Made by a program: the position numbers and the translations under genes. Below the pieces are notes generated by a model, which did not search any database, was not told the origin of the DNA, and worked only from the letters and a program-made list of their open reading frames with translations. Of a DNA stretch of 64,000 nucleotides, positions 24,161-36,406 are shown piece after piece; the stretch's first letter is position 1; every line of letters begins with the position of its first letter. Source of the DNA: Lantana camara (Eukaryota > Streptophyta > Magnoliopsida > Lamiales > Verbenaceae); assembly GCA_037501455.1 (NCBI GenBank), contig CM074855.1:30103001-30167000 (forward strand), in the 5' to 3' direction.

Positions 24161-27100
24161 ATGGATTCAAGTGGTCGTAGTGGACTTGGTATCGAATTGT
24201 TAAACCAATCCAACTACAGGGTGTGGAGGACTTGTATGGAGTCTTATCTCGTTGGAGAAGATTTATGGGATGTTGTTAATGGCAATAATACAACATCTCC
24301 CACGGATAAGCCAGAAAATGTCGATGCACTCAAGAAATGGAAGCAATTGAATGCAAAGGCGGAGTTCGTTTTGAAGCGGTCAATTTCTCAAGGCCTATTC
24401 GATCACATCATGAGGTGTAACTCAGCCCACGAGATTTGGCGGACTCTTGACAGACTCTTCAACAAAAAGGATGAAGCACGACTTCAAATTTTGGAGAATG
24501 AGCTCGCCAACACCATGCAGGGTAATCTTTCCATTTCTGAGTATTTCCTTAAAATTAAAAATCTTTGTTCGGAAATTTCCTTGTTAAATCCAGAAGAAGC
24601 AATTTCCGAAGCTCGAATAAGAAGAACTATTATTCGAGGATTGAAGCCCGAGTACATTCCCTATGTTACGTCGATACAAGGATGGGTTCAACAACCATCT
24701 TTGGAGGAGTTCGAGAATTTACTATCTTCACAAGAGTCACTAGCAAAACAAATGGCCGGTGTCTCTATTAAGGAGGAAGAAGGGAGTGCTCTTATGGCTA
24801 GAAGGAAATTCTTTAAGAGCAAAGGAAATCAAAATAGCCCAACCCTGCGTCAACAAGGGCAAAACAGCTCGAGCTCATATGGAGTTAGTGGTGAGTCTTC
24901 TAATAGTAACTCTATTAAGAAAACTTTCAAATGCTATCGGTGTGGCAGAACTGGGCATATCAAAAGATTTTGCCGAGCTAAATTACAAGAGAGTAACGTG
25001 GCCGACAAGGTTGTGGAGGAAGAAGACTGGGGAAAATGCTTCGTGGCAGAGACAAAAGCCGTAGATGCCTTGGCATCCATCAACTTTGAAAATGACTGGA
25101 TCGTGGATTCTGGTTGCGGCCATCATCTGACTGGAGATCAATCCAAGTTTTCCAATCTCCAAGAGTATAGTGGAAATGATGCAATTGTGACGGCCGACAA
25201 CACAGTCCATCGCGTGGAGAATGAAGGCACTGTTGTTATAAATGGAAAGCAAGAAGATTCCATTACACTTAAGAGTGTCTTCCACGTTCCAGGTATGAAG
25301 AAAAATCTTTTCTCAGTTGCAAATGTTGTTGATGCTGGAAATTTTGTGCTATTTGGTCCACGTGATGTGAAGTTTTTACGGAACATTAAGGAGCTCAAGG
25401 CGGATGTCGTCCACACCGGTAAGAGAGTAAATGACTTATTTGTTTTGTCGGCTTCCGGTTCATATATTGAGAAAATGAGTAACAATGAAAATGCATACTT
25501 ATGGCATGCTAGACTCGGGCATCTTAGCATGGATAAAGCCTATGGTAAAATTAAAATTGGTAAATGGCCTGCCTAATTTATCAAGTTTTGGTGGAGGAGA
25601 AGTGTGTGAAGGTTGTCAATTTGGAAAAGCACATCAGCTTCCTTTTGACAAATCCACTTCTCGAAGTAAGGCCCCATTAGAGCTTATTCATAGCGATTTG
25701 ATGGGCCCAACAAGAACTCCCTCATTTTCTGGATACTCTTATATGTTGATTTTTATTGATGATTATAGCCGATTCACATGGGTGTACTTTGTTAAGCACA
25801 AATCAGAAGTGTTTAACAAATTTTTGGAGTTTAAGGAGCTGGTTGAAGGAGTGCTTGGTTCCAAAATCAAGCGGTTGCGGACAGATAACGGAGGTGAGTT
25901 TACTTCTGAAGAATTCCTAACTTTTTGCAGAAAACATGGCATCAAGAGAGAGCTCACTTGTGCCGAGACGCCGCAACAAAATGGAGTTGCAGAGAGAAAG
26001 ATTAGGCATTTGACGGAAACTTGTAAAAGTTGGTTGCATGCGAAGAATTTGCCCAGAGCACTATGGGCGGAAGGTATGAAATGTGCAGCTTACGTGATTA
26101 ATAGAATACCTCTTTCTCCAATTAATATGAAGTCACCATACGAACTTATCTTTGGAGAAAAACCTAATGTTAAACATCTTAAAGTTTTTGGGTCAGTTTG
26201 CTATGTCCATGTACCCGATTCTCGAAGAACTAAACTTGATGCAAAGGCGAGAAAATGCATTTTTGTCGGGTATGATGAAAGGAAGAAAGGTTGGAAATGT
26301 ATGGACCCAAAAACTCATCTTTTTGTTGTCTCCAGAGATGTTATCTTTGATGAAATTTCACTGTATTACGAAGGGAAGGTGACTAACCAAAGTGGGGCTA
26401 AAACCTCAAGCCCAGAAATCATAGAATTATCCGTAACAGAAAATCCTTCTGAGAACCACAGTGAAAGGGGGAGTTCAAACACTCAACAATCTGAAGGGCA
26501 ACATCCAGGAGAATCCACCGATGCAACTAGATCCGAGAGGCCTCGAAGAAATGTTGTCAAACCTGCCCGGTACAGAAATGAAAATTTTATAAGCACATAT
26601 TCTTGCTTCTTTGCAGGTCCCATTGATGATGAGGAACCTCGTTCCTTTGATGAAGCAAAAGGAAACAAAGAATGGGAGCTTGCAATGGATGCTGAAATGG
26701 AGGCACTCGAGAAAAATCAAACTTGGAGTCTTGTTCCGAAGCCAAAAGATGTACAACCCGTTTCTTGTAAATGGGTATACAAAATCAAAAGGAAAACGGA
26801 TGGGAGTGTCGAAAGATATAAAGCACGGTTGGTGGCTCGAGGTTTCTCTCAAAAATATGGAGAAGATTATGAAGAAACTTTCAGCCCCGTGGCCAAGATG
26901 ATTTCAGTACGCATGGTATTAGCTCTGGCAGCATTCCATAATTGGAAATTATGGCAGCTTGATGTGAAGAATGCGTTCTTATACAGGGAGCTGGACAAAG
27001 ACATCTGCATGGAGCAACCTCCAGGTTATGTTTCTAACTCTCATCCTAATTATGTGTGCAAGCTTAAAAAGGCTCTCTACGGACTCAAACAAGCTCCACG

Positions 27101-28169
27101 AGCATGGTATGGTAAAATCTCTCAATATTTACAATTTTGTGGCTATCATGCTTCGGATTCAGACTCTAGCTTGTTTGTTAAAAAACAAGGAAGCTTGCAT
27201 CTTGTAGTGTTGTTGTATGTGGATGATATGATAATCACAGGCAACAATGCAACTGAAGTTGAAAAACTTCAAGATGAGCTTGCTATCAGATTTGATATTA
27301 AGAAGTTGGGGGAGCTGCATCACTTTCTTAGCTTAGAGGTGACGAACTTGGCAAGTGGTATCTTTCTTTCTCTAGAAAGTTATGCCAAGAAGTTAGTTGA
27401 ACGGTTTGGAGTAAATCAAAGCAAAAGGTGTTCAACTCCACTAGAGGCCAACATAAAGCTAAGGCGTGAAGAAGGATCACTTCTGGCCAATCCGCAGCCT
27501 TATCGTGCTCTTGTCGGTAGTCTTTTATATTTAACTATCACAAGACCCGATATTGCTTTTGCAGTTGGTTTGGTTAGCAGGTTTATGCAGACACCAAGAA
27601 AGCCTCACTTAGAAGCTGCAAAAAGGATTTTGAAATATGTCAACTCAACTCTGGATATGGGCCTACTTTACAAGAAGAAAGCTACCGCCTCTCTAGTTGG
27701 TTTCACGGATGCGGATTTTGGCGGAGACTTGGATGATCGAAGGTCCACTTCAGGATATGTTTTTCTCAGTGGTGGTACAGGTATTTCTTGGTGTAGCAAG
27801 AAACAAAATTCAGTTTCCTTATCAACGACAGAGGCGGAGTACAAAGCGGCTGCTCTTGCTGCTCAAGAATGCATTTGGCTTCAAAGACTTGCGGACGATC
27901 TACATTATCCTATAACTAAGCCAACTGCACTTTTTGGAGATAATCAGAGTGCTATCAAGCTCACAAATAATCCAGTATTTCATGCAAGAACCAAACATAT
28001 TGAGATCGAGCATCACTTTGTTAGAGAAAAGGTTCTTGATGACACCATCGACGCTCTGGAAGTGCGAAGTAAGGATAACGTCGCCGACATTTTCACTAAG
28101 TCGCTTTCCAAGGCCTCCTTTGAATTCCTTCGTGAGAAGCTCGGGTTAATATCCAAAAAATCACTTTAA
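24161..28169 (+). pseudogene. Copia gag-pol polyprotein with one frameshift
   Basis: Translation probably starts at the ATG at 24161 (MDSSGRSGLGIELLNQSNYR); an ATG at 24116 in the same frame is also possible. In order: gag (LWDVVNG, the Copia-type gag region), a CCHC knuckle CYRCGRTGHIKRFC (about 24932-24973), protease WIVDSGCGHHLTGD, integrase zinc site HARLGHL to CEGCQFGKAHQ, integrase core with DLMGP, TDNGGEFTS and PQQNGVAERK, reverse transcriptase with YVDDM (27216-27230), and RNase H (FTDADFGGD, STTEAEYKA, FGDNQSA, ending TKSLSKASFEFLREKLGL). A one-base insertion around 25545-25560, in an A-rich run between the zinc site and CEGC, moves the frame. The first frame runs to 25576 and the second to 28169. 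No other stop was seen. I do not assign a Copia lineage. Confidence 0.92.
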
Positions 28170-28176
28170 GGGGGAG

Positions 28177-28656
28177 TGTTAAAATTAAAGATGATTTTTT
28201 GGATTATAACTCTAGAATAATCCAAGCCTAGATATTTTGGTAGTCTAGATATTTCTACCAAAATATCTCTCTAGATGATTCCACCATATTATCTCTATCC
28301 ATTATTAGGGATCTAGAATTATCTTAGCAATTATTTATTAGGAAATCTAGAAATATCTTAGCATCTATAATTGTTTATTAGGAAATCTAGAATTATGTAT
28401 CAAAATATCTAATAACTAGAATTCTCCTTTGAGTAGTATAAATAGGGGTGAGTATTTGCCATTTGTAACAAGCCAAGTTGTAAAGTTAAAGTCCTCTAAT
28501 AAAAGTCTTCTTTCCTACATATTTTCTCTTGAATCATTCCCTTTTATTTTTGAGGTTATTCTTCTTTGGTTGTTTTCATCCACCCTTTGGTTGTTCGATC
28601 TTGGGCCAGCAGGCTTTCTCTATTTCTTTCTGCTGTGTTATAATTTTACTTTTACA
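28177..28656 (+). repeat. 3' LTR of the Copia element
   Basis: This LTR is 480 bp and nearly identical to the 5' LTR. Differences seen by eye are G/A near 23841/28401, C/T near 23936/28506 and A/C near 23959/28529. Confidence 0.93.
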
Positions 28657-30018
28657 GTTCCTTGTTCTAAAAACCATCAGATCTCAATAGTACTTTGGAG
28701 ATTCAATACAGTCATATACACATGAGAAGGCTGACTGGCTGACAATGCAATCGTTTTCGATGATTCATCATAGTCTGTCGCCGAGTTTGTAATATACTGA
28801 CAGCATTGGATAATGCAATTTGGCATTTATCAACATCCTATTACTGGTTAAAACTTGAATCTCTGTGGCCATGTTCATGTTCTCTTATTGGCATTTCCTA
28901 TTTTCTTACTTTTTTGTGTACAATTCGTTATTTTTCATATATACCGTGGTCCTTTTTTTTCTTTTAGAAAATTTCAGATAAAAGGGTTTAGGGTTTTAGC
29001 ATATTAAATTTGCCTAACTCATTTAATCTTATGAACATTGATAAATGAAATTAGATGCCGTGGATCAAATTATATCATATTTGATATAAAAAAATAATTA
29101 ATTTAGTGGGACTTTTCATTTCATCTCTAAGAAGATTGGATAATAACTTTGTAAATAGTGTCTGGACAAGAGATTGGGAGCTCTGCCCTGGAGTACAGGA
29201 CAACTCTTGGTTAGGTAATATTCTGATGGATATTAGATTGTTCCTCTCTCGGTTCAGTCCTGTTATCTTTAGTTTTTCTTCTTGTGGGGGTGAACATTAC
29301 TGACTACACGTTTATTCGTAATGCGAATACAGTATGTTTTGATGTTTTTTTATTATGATCTTTTCGATTTTCCTATCGTCGTTTGTAATTGTGTTGAACT
29401 AGACGTGTCGGATGTTGGTTGATGTCTCTTGCCCATGCTTTTTCGTCGGCTTTTCCCTTAAAAAAGTGTTAGAAGTGTTACATTATAAAGAAAAGATTTA
29501 ATCTTACATATCAAATATGATATTAAAATTAGTCAACAAATCTACTCAAATCTAATTAAACTCTTCAAATTTGATATTAAAGCTGGTCAATTGAACTACT
29601 TGCATCTAATTAGACTCTTCACACTTCACGCGTCTTTTTATCTGATAAATTGTCAAAAAACTTTCTCTTTTTATTTCCTTAGTATACCTCTTTAAATACC
29701 AAAATACAAGAAAAATACAAAAAGAAAAGGCACAATTAGTATTTGACAAAACAAAGGTTGGATTAACAACTTAGTAAAAGAGAATCTTAGAATCTTGAAG
29801 GTACATAAACAATTGCAATTCTTTTGTTTATTTTATTATTATGAAATAAAAGACAATTAAGAGCACATGCTTGTGATTCCTTCCTGTCTTGGGAAGCCGA
29901 AAAAAGCAGCGGGTTGGCGGTGCTTATTTTCTATATGATGATAAGAAAGGCCACACCGCCACGTATTCCTGACGGAATTGAACCATCATAGCAGACAAGG
30001 GGACATTCGTCTTTTACT
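28657..30018. other. Intergenic stretch, no gene seen
   Basis: The DNA is moderately AT-rich. A 65-codon frame at 29106-29303 has no recognisable family feature, no promoter and no splice context, so I do not call it. A short duplication relates CAAATCTACTCAAATCTAATTAAACTCTTC (about 29535) to TTGAACTACTTGCATCTAATTAGACTCTTC (about 29591). Confidence 0.5.
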
Positions 30019-30019
30019 T

Positions 30020-30850
30020 ATGGGAAAACTGCAATTTGGTCCCCAGTGGCGGAGCCAGAAATTTAATTCAGGGGGGTCATATTAGGCTTTTCTACATTAT
30101 ATATATATATAAATTTATGAAATAACGAAAATGCAAGATAAACCCTATGTTTCAAAATTAGTATAAAAAATCATAAGTTTTATAAAAATAAACATAAAAA
30201 ACTCTCACACGTTGTTTCAGTCATACGTGTTGCCTTTATTCACGAAAATAAAAGCAAAAATTAGACAAAAAATATTTACAAATAAAAAATTACAAAGAAA
30301 TATAATAGAATATAAAAGAAAATATTGGAAACAATATATACAAGAAATAAATGAAGAATATAAACATCACAAAAATTCTTATCGGGAAGCAAAACATGAA
30401 AGGAAAGACATAAATCAAAAGTTGGTAAAAAAACATACATTAAAGAGAAATTAATGGATAAAAAATTACATATTAAAATAAATTATTTTAGAATCTATCT
30501 GAGAAATTTTGTGAATATTGAGGCAAAATTGAAATTATAAAAATTAAGAGATCATGTATATAAATACAAAAACAATATTTTTGTAGAGAAAATTGGCAAA
30601 AACCGAGCATATAATGCAATTACCGGTCATAAGGTTTTCTGTACAAAATTAAGAAAAACACAAAGTTTTCTATGAGATTTTATATAACACGGGGTTTTTT
30701 ACGCCCATTTCGAATAACACAAGGGAGTTAGGTGCATATATATAACTCATATATTATTTGTGTAGTCTCAATTATTAATAATTTACTATATTGACCCTCA
30801 CTAGTATTAATTTTAACTTTGGTAAGGGGGTCAATAATAAAAAATTTCAT

Positions 30851-30886
<36 letters not shown>

Positions 30887-31725
30887 ATTTAAAAAAAAAA
30901 AAAAGTTGAGGGGGGTCAATTGCACCCCCTCAAGTGCATGTGGCTCCGCCACTGTTGGTCCCCTTTTATTATTTAATTACAAAGTTAGTCCCTAGTTTTT
31001 GAAAATAGCTAAAATAGATCCCATTTTAATTTGAATATTGCAGTTTGGGTCCTTCCGTCGATCATATAGTTAGTGAGCACTTAACATAACTCGGTCAGTA
31101 TTCCATCTGGGGGAAGGGGGAGGAGAAGAGAGAAGAAATGACCTAGAACAATAGAAATTTGAGAAAAATTTTGTTTGTATAGATTTCTGTTTTTTTTTTT
31201 TTTCATTATGTCACAATTGACTCGTTTCTCATTTTCTCTGTCCATATATTAATTGTATATTTTATTTTTATCTATTAGGGCAAAAATTCAATGTTATTGT
31301 GGGGTGTGGTTTGAGTAGTGCTATAGTGAGCCGGAGGGATTCGCCTTCACCCTAAAACAAAGTTTGAATTCCATTATTCATTCGAAAAGAAACAATTAAG
31401 CAAGTATGGTTTTTTGAGAGAGAAAAAAAAAATTAAAATTTTGAGAAACCAATAATGGAATGACAACTATTATTTATTATTTACATAAAAACATTTTAAT
31501 CCGTATCACATGCACAAGACGTAATGGTTCTCCTCCACATTTGCTTGCACTAATGATACACATTCGTTGCATATTCATCTCTCATAAGACGAAGAGACTA
31601 AAACTGCAACGTTTAAATTAGAACTGGACCTATTTTAACTACTTCAGAAAAATCAAGGACTAACTTCGGAATTTGACATCTAAGAGGGACTAACTTTGGA
31701 ATTGTAATTTTTTCTTTATTTATTT
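30020..31725. mobile_element. Long-inverted-repeat (Mutator-like) element interrupted by the hAT insertion
   Basis: The left arm (about 30020-30043 continued at 30963-31062) and right arm (about 31588-31712, reversed) share CAAAGTTAGTCC, GTTAAAATAG/GCTAAAATAG, TTGCAGTTT and GTC(C/T)(C/T)TTC(C/G)GTC in the same order over roughly 100 bp. Long degenerate inverted arms without coding sequence suggest a Mutator-like miniature element. No 9-bp duplication could be placed, so the edges are approximate. Confidence 0.55.
30044..30954. mobile_element. Non-autonomous hAT transposon with exact 8-bp duplication
   Basis: The terminal inverted repeats begin CAGTGGCGGAGCCA and end TGGCTCCGCCACTG, and are flanked by exact 8-bp copies of TTGGTCCC (30036-30043 and 30955-30962). 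The 8-bp duplication and the termini are typical of hAT. G-rich (GGGGGGTCA) and C-rich sub-terminal blocks face each other. The interior (911 bp in all) contains no transposase; an 80-codon Lys-rich frame at 30212-30454 is low-complexity. It landed inside the left arm of another inverted-repeat element. Confidence 0.93.
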
Positions 31726-32328
31726 TTTGAAAAATATAAACAAGGGGCTGTTGAAACCGAATAATAATTAGTGAATATTAATAGTTGGATACCGCATTTT
31801 TATGGCATTTATTAGTAATTTAATCATGTCAATTAGTTGACTTATTGCAATGGGAGAGTTCAACTAAGTTATTGCCACCTACATTAATAATTAATATATC
31901 ACTAATCTTTTTTTTATTCAATACAATTACTTGACGATCGGTCAAGTCCAGCCCTAATGAAGGATTCGTCAATGATTAATTAACTCAATTACAAATCTTT
32001 ATAGTATGTAACTATGACAGAGACAGTGACGTAAAGTTAATTTTCCTTGAATATATACTAATATTTTTATGATAATTATGTATGCATGCCCCTCCAACGT
32101 CTTTATGCATAATAAGTTTTAATATCTTGATAATCAATTAAGCTCATTTGTATGTAAAAATTTTAAAAGAATTATTAATGCATGATAATTTAATTAACCA
32201 ATGGATGGCGGCACAACTTATGTATATATTTTTAATATATATCTCATGTATTGTCTCCTTCACTCAACAATATATATCTACAAAGATATCATACAGTAGT
32301 TATATAGAACTCATGTTATATATTTCAT
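31726..32328. other. AT-rich intergenic stretch, no gene seen
   Basis: No gene, RNA or element boundary is recognisable. The sequence is AT-rich with no extended repeats. Confidence 0.5.
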
Positions 32329-32846
32329 TTTTCTTTTTGGGCAATTTGCCCCTTAATATTTCCAAATTATTACACTTAACCCATTTCTGGTGGAATTTTA
32401 GGGAATATTCCGTTCATTTTTTGGGTGTGATTTAGAAGGCTAAATTTGTATAAATCAAATTTCAAACGTATTGATATTGTACATCAAATCGAAGATCTTG
32501 ACGCAAAGAACAAAACGGTGATTTCAAAATAAAAATCCGACAATTAACGAATAAGGAATTATCAGTCAATGATGACGAAAGACCGGCAAAGCTTTGCATG
32601 CAAATTCCAATACTTTCAACGGCCAATAGAGTCGAATGGGATATGGATTTTGTTCTTCTTGGGAAGAGCAATACAATGGTACTATGGTAGTGGTCTTGAC
32701 TTTCGGGTCGGCCTGACAGAGGAGAAATCGACGGTCAAAGTTCAATTTGATCGGAATATTTCTGAAATATTCCGCCAGAAATATTGAAATGGGGTTAAGT
32801 ACAATAATTTTGAAAGGTTAGGGGGCAAATAACCCAAAAAGAAAGG
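32329..32846. mobile_element. Inverted-repeat miniature element with arms of about 95 bp
   Basis: The left arm (about 32329-32425) opens TTTCTTTTTGGGCAATTTGC, and the reverse complement of the right arm (about 32752-32846) opens TTTCTTTTTGGGTTATTTGC. They stay aligned through ACTTAACCC(C)ATTT, TTTCTGG(T/C)GGAAT and GAATATTC. The interior of about 325 bp is non-coding. A transcript across it would form a long imperfect hairpin. No duplication was identified. Confidence 0.7.
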
Positions 32847-32859
32847 ATGAGGGACAACC

Positions 32860-34182
32860 TGCTCTAAGGCCCAAAAGGCCGGGGAATTTGTATAATTAAC
32901 CCTTTCTTTTTCTATAACACTTGAACTTATTTTTATCAGTTTTAGTATTGGTTCAATTCCATTTAGCCTCAATTTAAATGAGATAATTACGACGGGTATT
33001 TTATGTTTAAATATAATTATAGTTTTATTTTACTCAAAAAAATTTAATTGCATATAACCACCGAAAATATATTACATATAACACTCCTATATAAAATATA
33101 TTAATTACGGAAAAAAGAGGAGTATTTACAAAATAATGTAATTAAAATTTTGTAGTACGGGTGTAAGTATAATTATACGTAAAATTTGGTGCCACTTATA
33201 ATTTATTATCTCATTTGGCAGTCAAATATAATTAATTCTTTAGTGTTTGTTTAGTAGCAATATTGTCTTTTACTTTTGGCATCACTCCGTGATATTATAT
33301 TTCATGTTTTTATTTCAAACAATAATTTTTTTCACTTTAATTTCAAATTGTTGCAACAATGCTTGACAGCTGATTATGTCTCTTCAACAAATAACATATA
33401 TTTGATATGTAAGAAGCCTTTGAAAGTTGAATGTTTGGGGCCTACATATAATTTTTCATAAATACTTCTTAAATATGTATTAGCTTCTCTCTCTATATCT
33501 ATTATCGTTTTTTGTCAATTAAACAGAAGCATTTTAAGAAAGAATTTGCTTACTCTGATACTGCTACATAGACATGTGAACAACAAATACGATAAGATAC
33601 GAATATGAAAATGTTTGGTTTTAAATGTTATCATATATTAGTTCTTAAATAAGACATTCGACACAAATACCAGATAAAATATAATACGATAAAATAATAT
33701 TTTTATAAATATAAATAATCACGGCAAGCGAACCTCATGTCCTTTCAATCTTCAATAATCTAACTCTAAAATTGGTTTATGAGAATTATGGGTATAGAAA
33801 AAACAATATAAAGATGGACGTATGAGATAAGTAGCTAATTTAATGATTGTTGAGAAGATTGCCGAAACTCGGGATATAAGGCGTACCAAGTAAAGTTTAC
33901 AAGTAAACTAAATAGAAAGATGGTGACTGGAGTACCTCAGGGGTGAGGGAATTCCAGGGGAGTGGCCAAATGAGAAGAGATAAAAAAGAGTACCAACGAC
34001 AAAAGTATTTTATTGGGCGGACACTGGCATCGAGAGACGAAAACTAAGAGAGTGAATTAATGGTATTTAAATACCCCCACAGTACATATAATTTCTATGA
34101 TTATTCAGAATATCTTGAATGTTCCTTGATTTTTATATTTCGTCACCACCATATATATATACGGAGAGATGATAGAGCAATA
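32860..34182. other. Intergenic stretch, no gene seen
   Basis: AT-rich DNA with no recognised coding region, RNA gene or element edge. A 61-codon frame at 33276-33461 has no family features. Confidence 0.5.
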
Positions 34183-36131
34183 TCTTGGAATTCGTCAACC
34201 CTAACGCAGCGAAAGTTAAAATTTTTAGGGATTATAAAACAAGTTTTATCGGAATTCTAATTATGATCAGTCTTTGATTCAAGATTCACGATTTAAACAA
34301 AAGAAGAATCAAATACCTCTTTTACTTCCGGTTGATGACGATGATGTGAAGGTTTTCCAAAACCTATCCGATTCTCTTCTATTCGATCTTCTTCCAAGAA
34401 TCCCACGCGAAATTCCTCTAAGGTAGTCCACAACTCGTAATTGAATAACTAATCAATTAGCATACTAGAACACTAATTAGATATTGATTATCTAATAGTA
34501 TTATCAATACTGTATTAAGAAAAGAGAGAGAAGAGAGACTTGGAGAGAAAGCAGAAAAAGAAGAAAAGCAACGATGTTTGCCTTATCTTTCTTAAATACT
34601 TAGCCCTAGGTCAAAAACCCTATGGGCCAGTCTTGGGCTTATATTTAATTACTACTTAATTAAATTAAAAACCCAATATTCCTTTTAATTAGTGGACTTA
34701 ATTTAATTACATTAATTAAATCACAAGTCCAATATCTAATTAAATTTGTGCACTTAAAAATTAATTACTCCTAATTAAATTTCAAGTCCAATTAATTTAA
34801 ATACACTTATTTAAATTAATGTTAACTCTTTAACATCTATTCTCAATAGCTTAACAATTAAGCATAAATTAATTAATACAATTATTAATTAATTACTCTC
34901 TCATAAATTAAACTCTTTTAATTCATCAATCAATCTCTATTGATCTTTAGATAATCTTGTTGTTCAATTCGAGTCATTGTGTGACCCCTTAGGTTCACCA
35001 ATGAATAGTAGTAGGCCCACATTCTTAACGTGGTATTTTAGATAACAATTTATCTTATTGATTCAATTAAACCCTTTCAATTAATCACTGTTTAATTAAA
35101 ACTCCTTTTAATTAATCAGTACCTACAGATCATGATGATGTCTAGTGACAAGCTCATGACCACCCATCCAACAGGTGAAGTTTATGCTGTGAACCTTTCA
35201 GTCTCATGGATACCGTGAAATAAGATCCTTCTATCGTCCAATCCCCAATTAGGACCTAGGGCATGGGAATAATAGAACCCTATTAGTCCTAATGCTATGA
35301 ATTAATTCTAATAGCAATTCCATTTGATCTAACACTCTAGGAAACCCATTTCTTAATTTAGATCTCACTACCTTGCGCAAGGATTTAAGTGGAATGTGCT
35401 ACAATAGAACTCATGGGTGATTCACTCGTTCTTCTAGACGAGCGATAGATTCTATGTTGGCCTCTCATGTGCCCCTATACATGATTCGAACAATGCCAAC
35501 ATACAACCATAACGAGATTCATGGAACCCATGAATCTCTAGGCGCATATCAAACATTGCCCTTGTCATGCACAGAGTATCAATGGAGCCTCAAGTCTAAG
35601 GACCATTTAGACACTACCATAACCAGGGAACCAATCTCATCATTAAGGTATAAAAGCCTTACCCCATTGAGGTGTCCCCATCGGGATCCTCAGTGTACTT
35701 GTTCCCTAACAAGCACCCCCATACGCATGTGAATGTCTCTACATTCAATACTTATGAAACAAAGTAACCTTTCTAAAAGGCACATCGTATGAGCAAGTCT
35801 CAAACGAGTCAAGTCAACATCCCCGTGCTTATTAGACTCTTCGATTTGGAGTTGGTTTAGGTCACGCCATAGAGACTTGTTTCATAAACTCCATCCCTAT
35901 GCGAGGTCAAGTCCCGTAGCTTAATGTGACCTTGGGGTTTCATCCATACACAAACAGTTATAATATGCAATTAATAAACTTGAATGAGATATGATGAATT
36001 GGCCACAAAGAATTAAACGACTATGAAATGTTACATTTATTATTTCATTAATGTCACAAATTGCTGCTAATAAGAGTAGTTTACAAAAAGAGGCCTAAAC
36101 TATTTGGCTCTTCTAGGGCACTACTCTAACA
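34183..36131 (-). mobile_element. Solo LTR, family B copy 3, reversed
   Basis: Read on the minus strand it opens TGTTAGAGTAGTGCCCTAGA at 36131 and runs 1949 bp to about 34183, where the end aligns with TTCCAACA of copy 2 (here TTCCAAGA). The flanks CAATA (34178-34182) and CTATA (36132-36136) match at four of five positions. Sequence divergence from the other copies is high, and it lacks their G-box cluster, so it is the oldest or a different subfamily. Confidence 0.7.
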
Positions 36132-36132
36132 C

Positions 36133-36163
<31 letters not shown>

Positions 36164-36406
36164 AGAAGACATTTTTGATATTATACAACGGTATGAAAAT
36201 GACATTTGAGTACGTATTAATCCAAAATGCTGACATTTTCAGTATTTTATCAATCACTACTGTAAGAAATTGCTTGTCCCTTAGACAATAAAAAAGGTGC
36301 CATGAACCTTTCGGCTTTCTCCATGCTAATATAATTCGTTGAATTTGAGTTAAAAATAGGGTTTTCCATTTGGATAACGTTGCCAATACTCACTAGTACA
36401 GGATGA

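Larger units (their letters stand above)
23607..28656 (+). mobile_element. Nearly intact Ty1/Copia retrotransposon
   Basis: The 5050-bp element has 480-bp LTRs (23607-24086 and 28177-28656, opening TGTTAAAATTAAAG and ending TTTTACA) that differ at about three positions by eye. It has a perfect tRNA-Met primer site, a polypurine tract AAGGGGGAG (28168-28176), and flanks GTTCG/GTTCC that look like a 5-bp duplication with one later change. Coding order protease-integrase-RT-RNase H identifies Copia. The low LTR divergence and a single visible coding break mark it as a young insertion. Confidence 0.93.
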
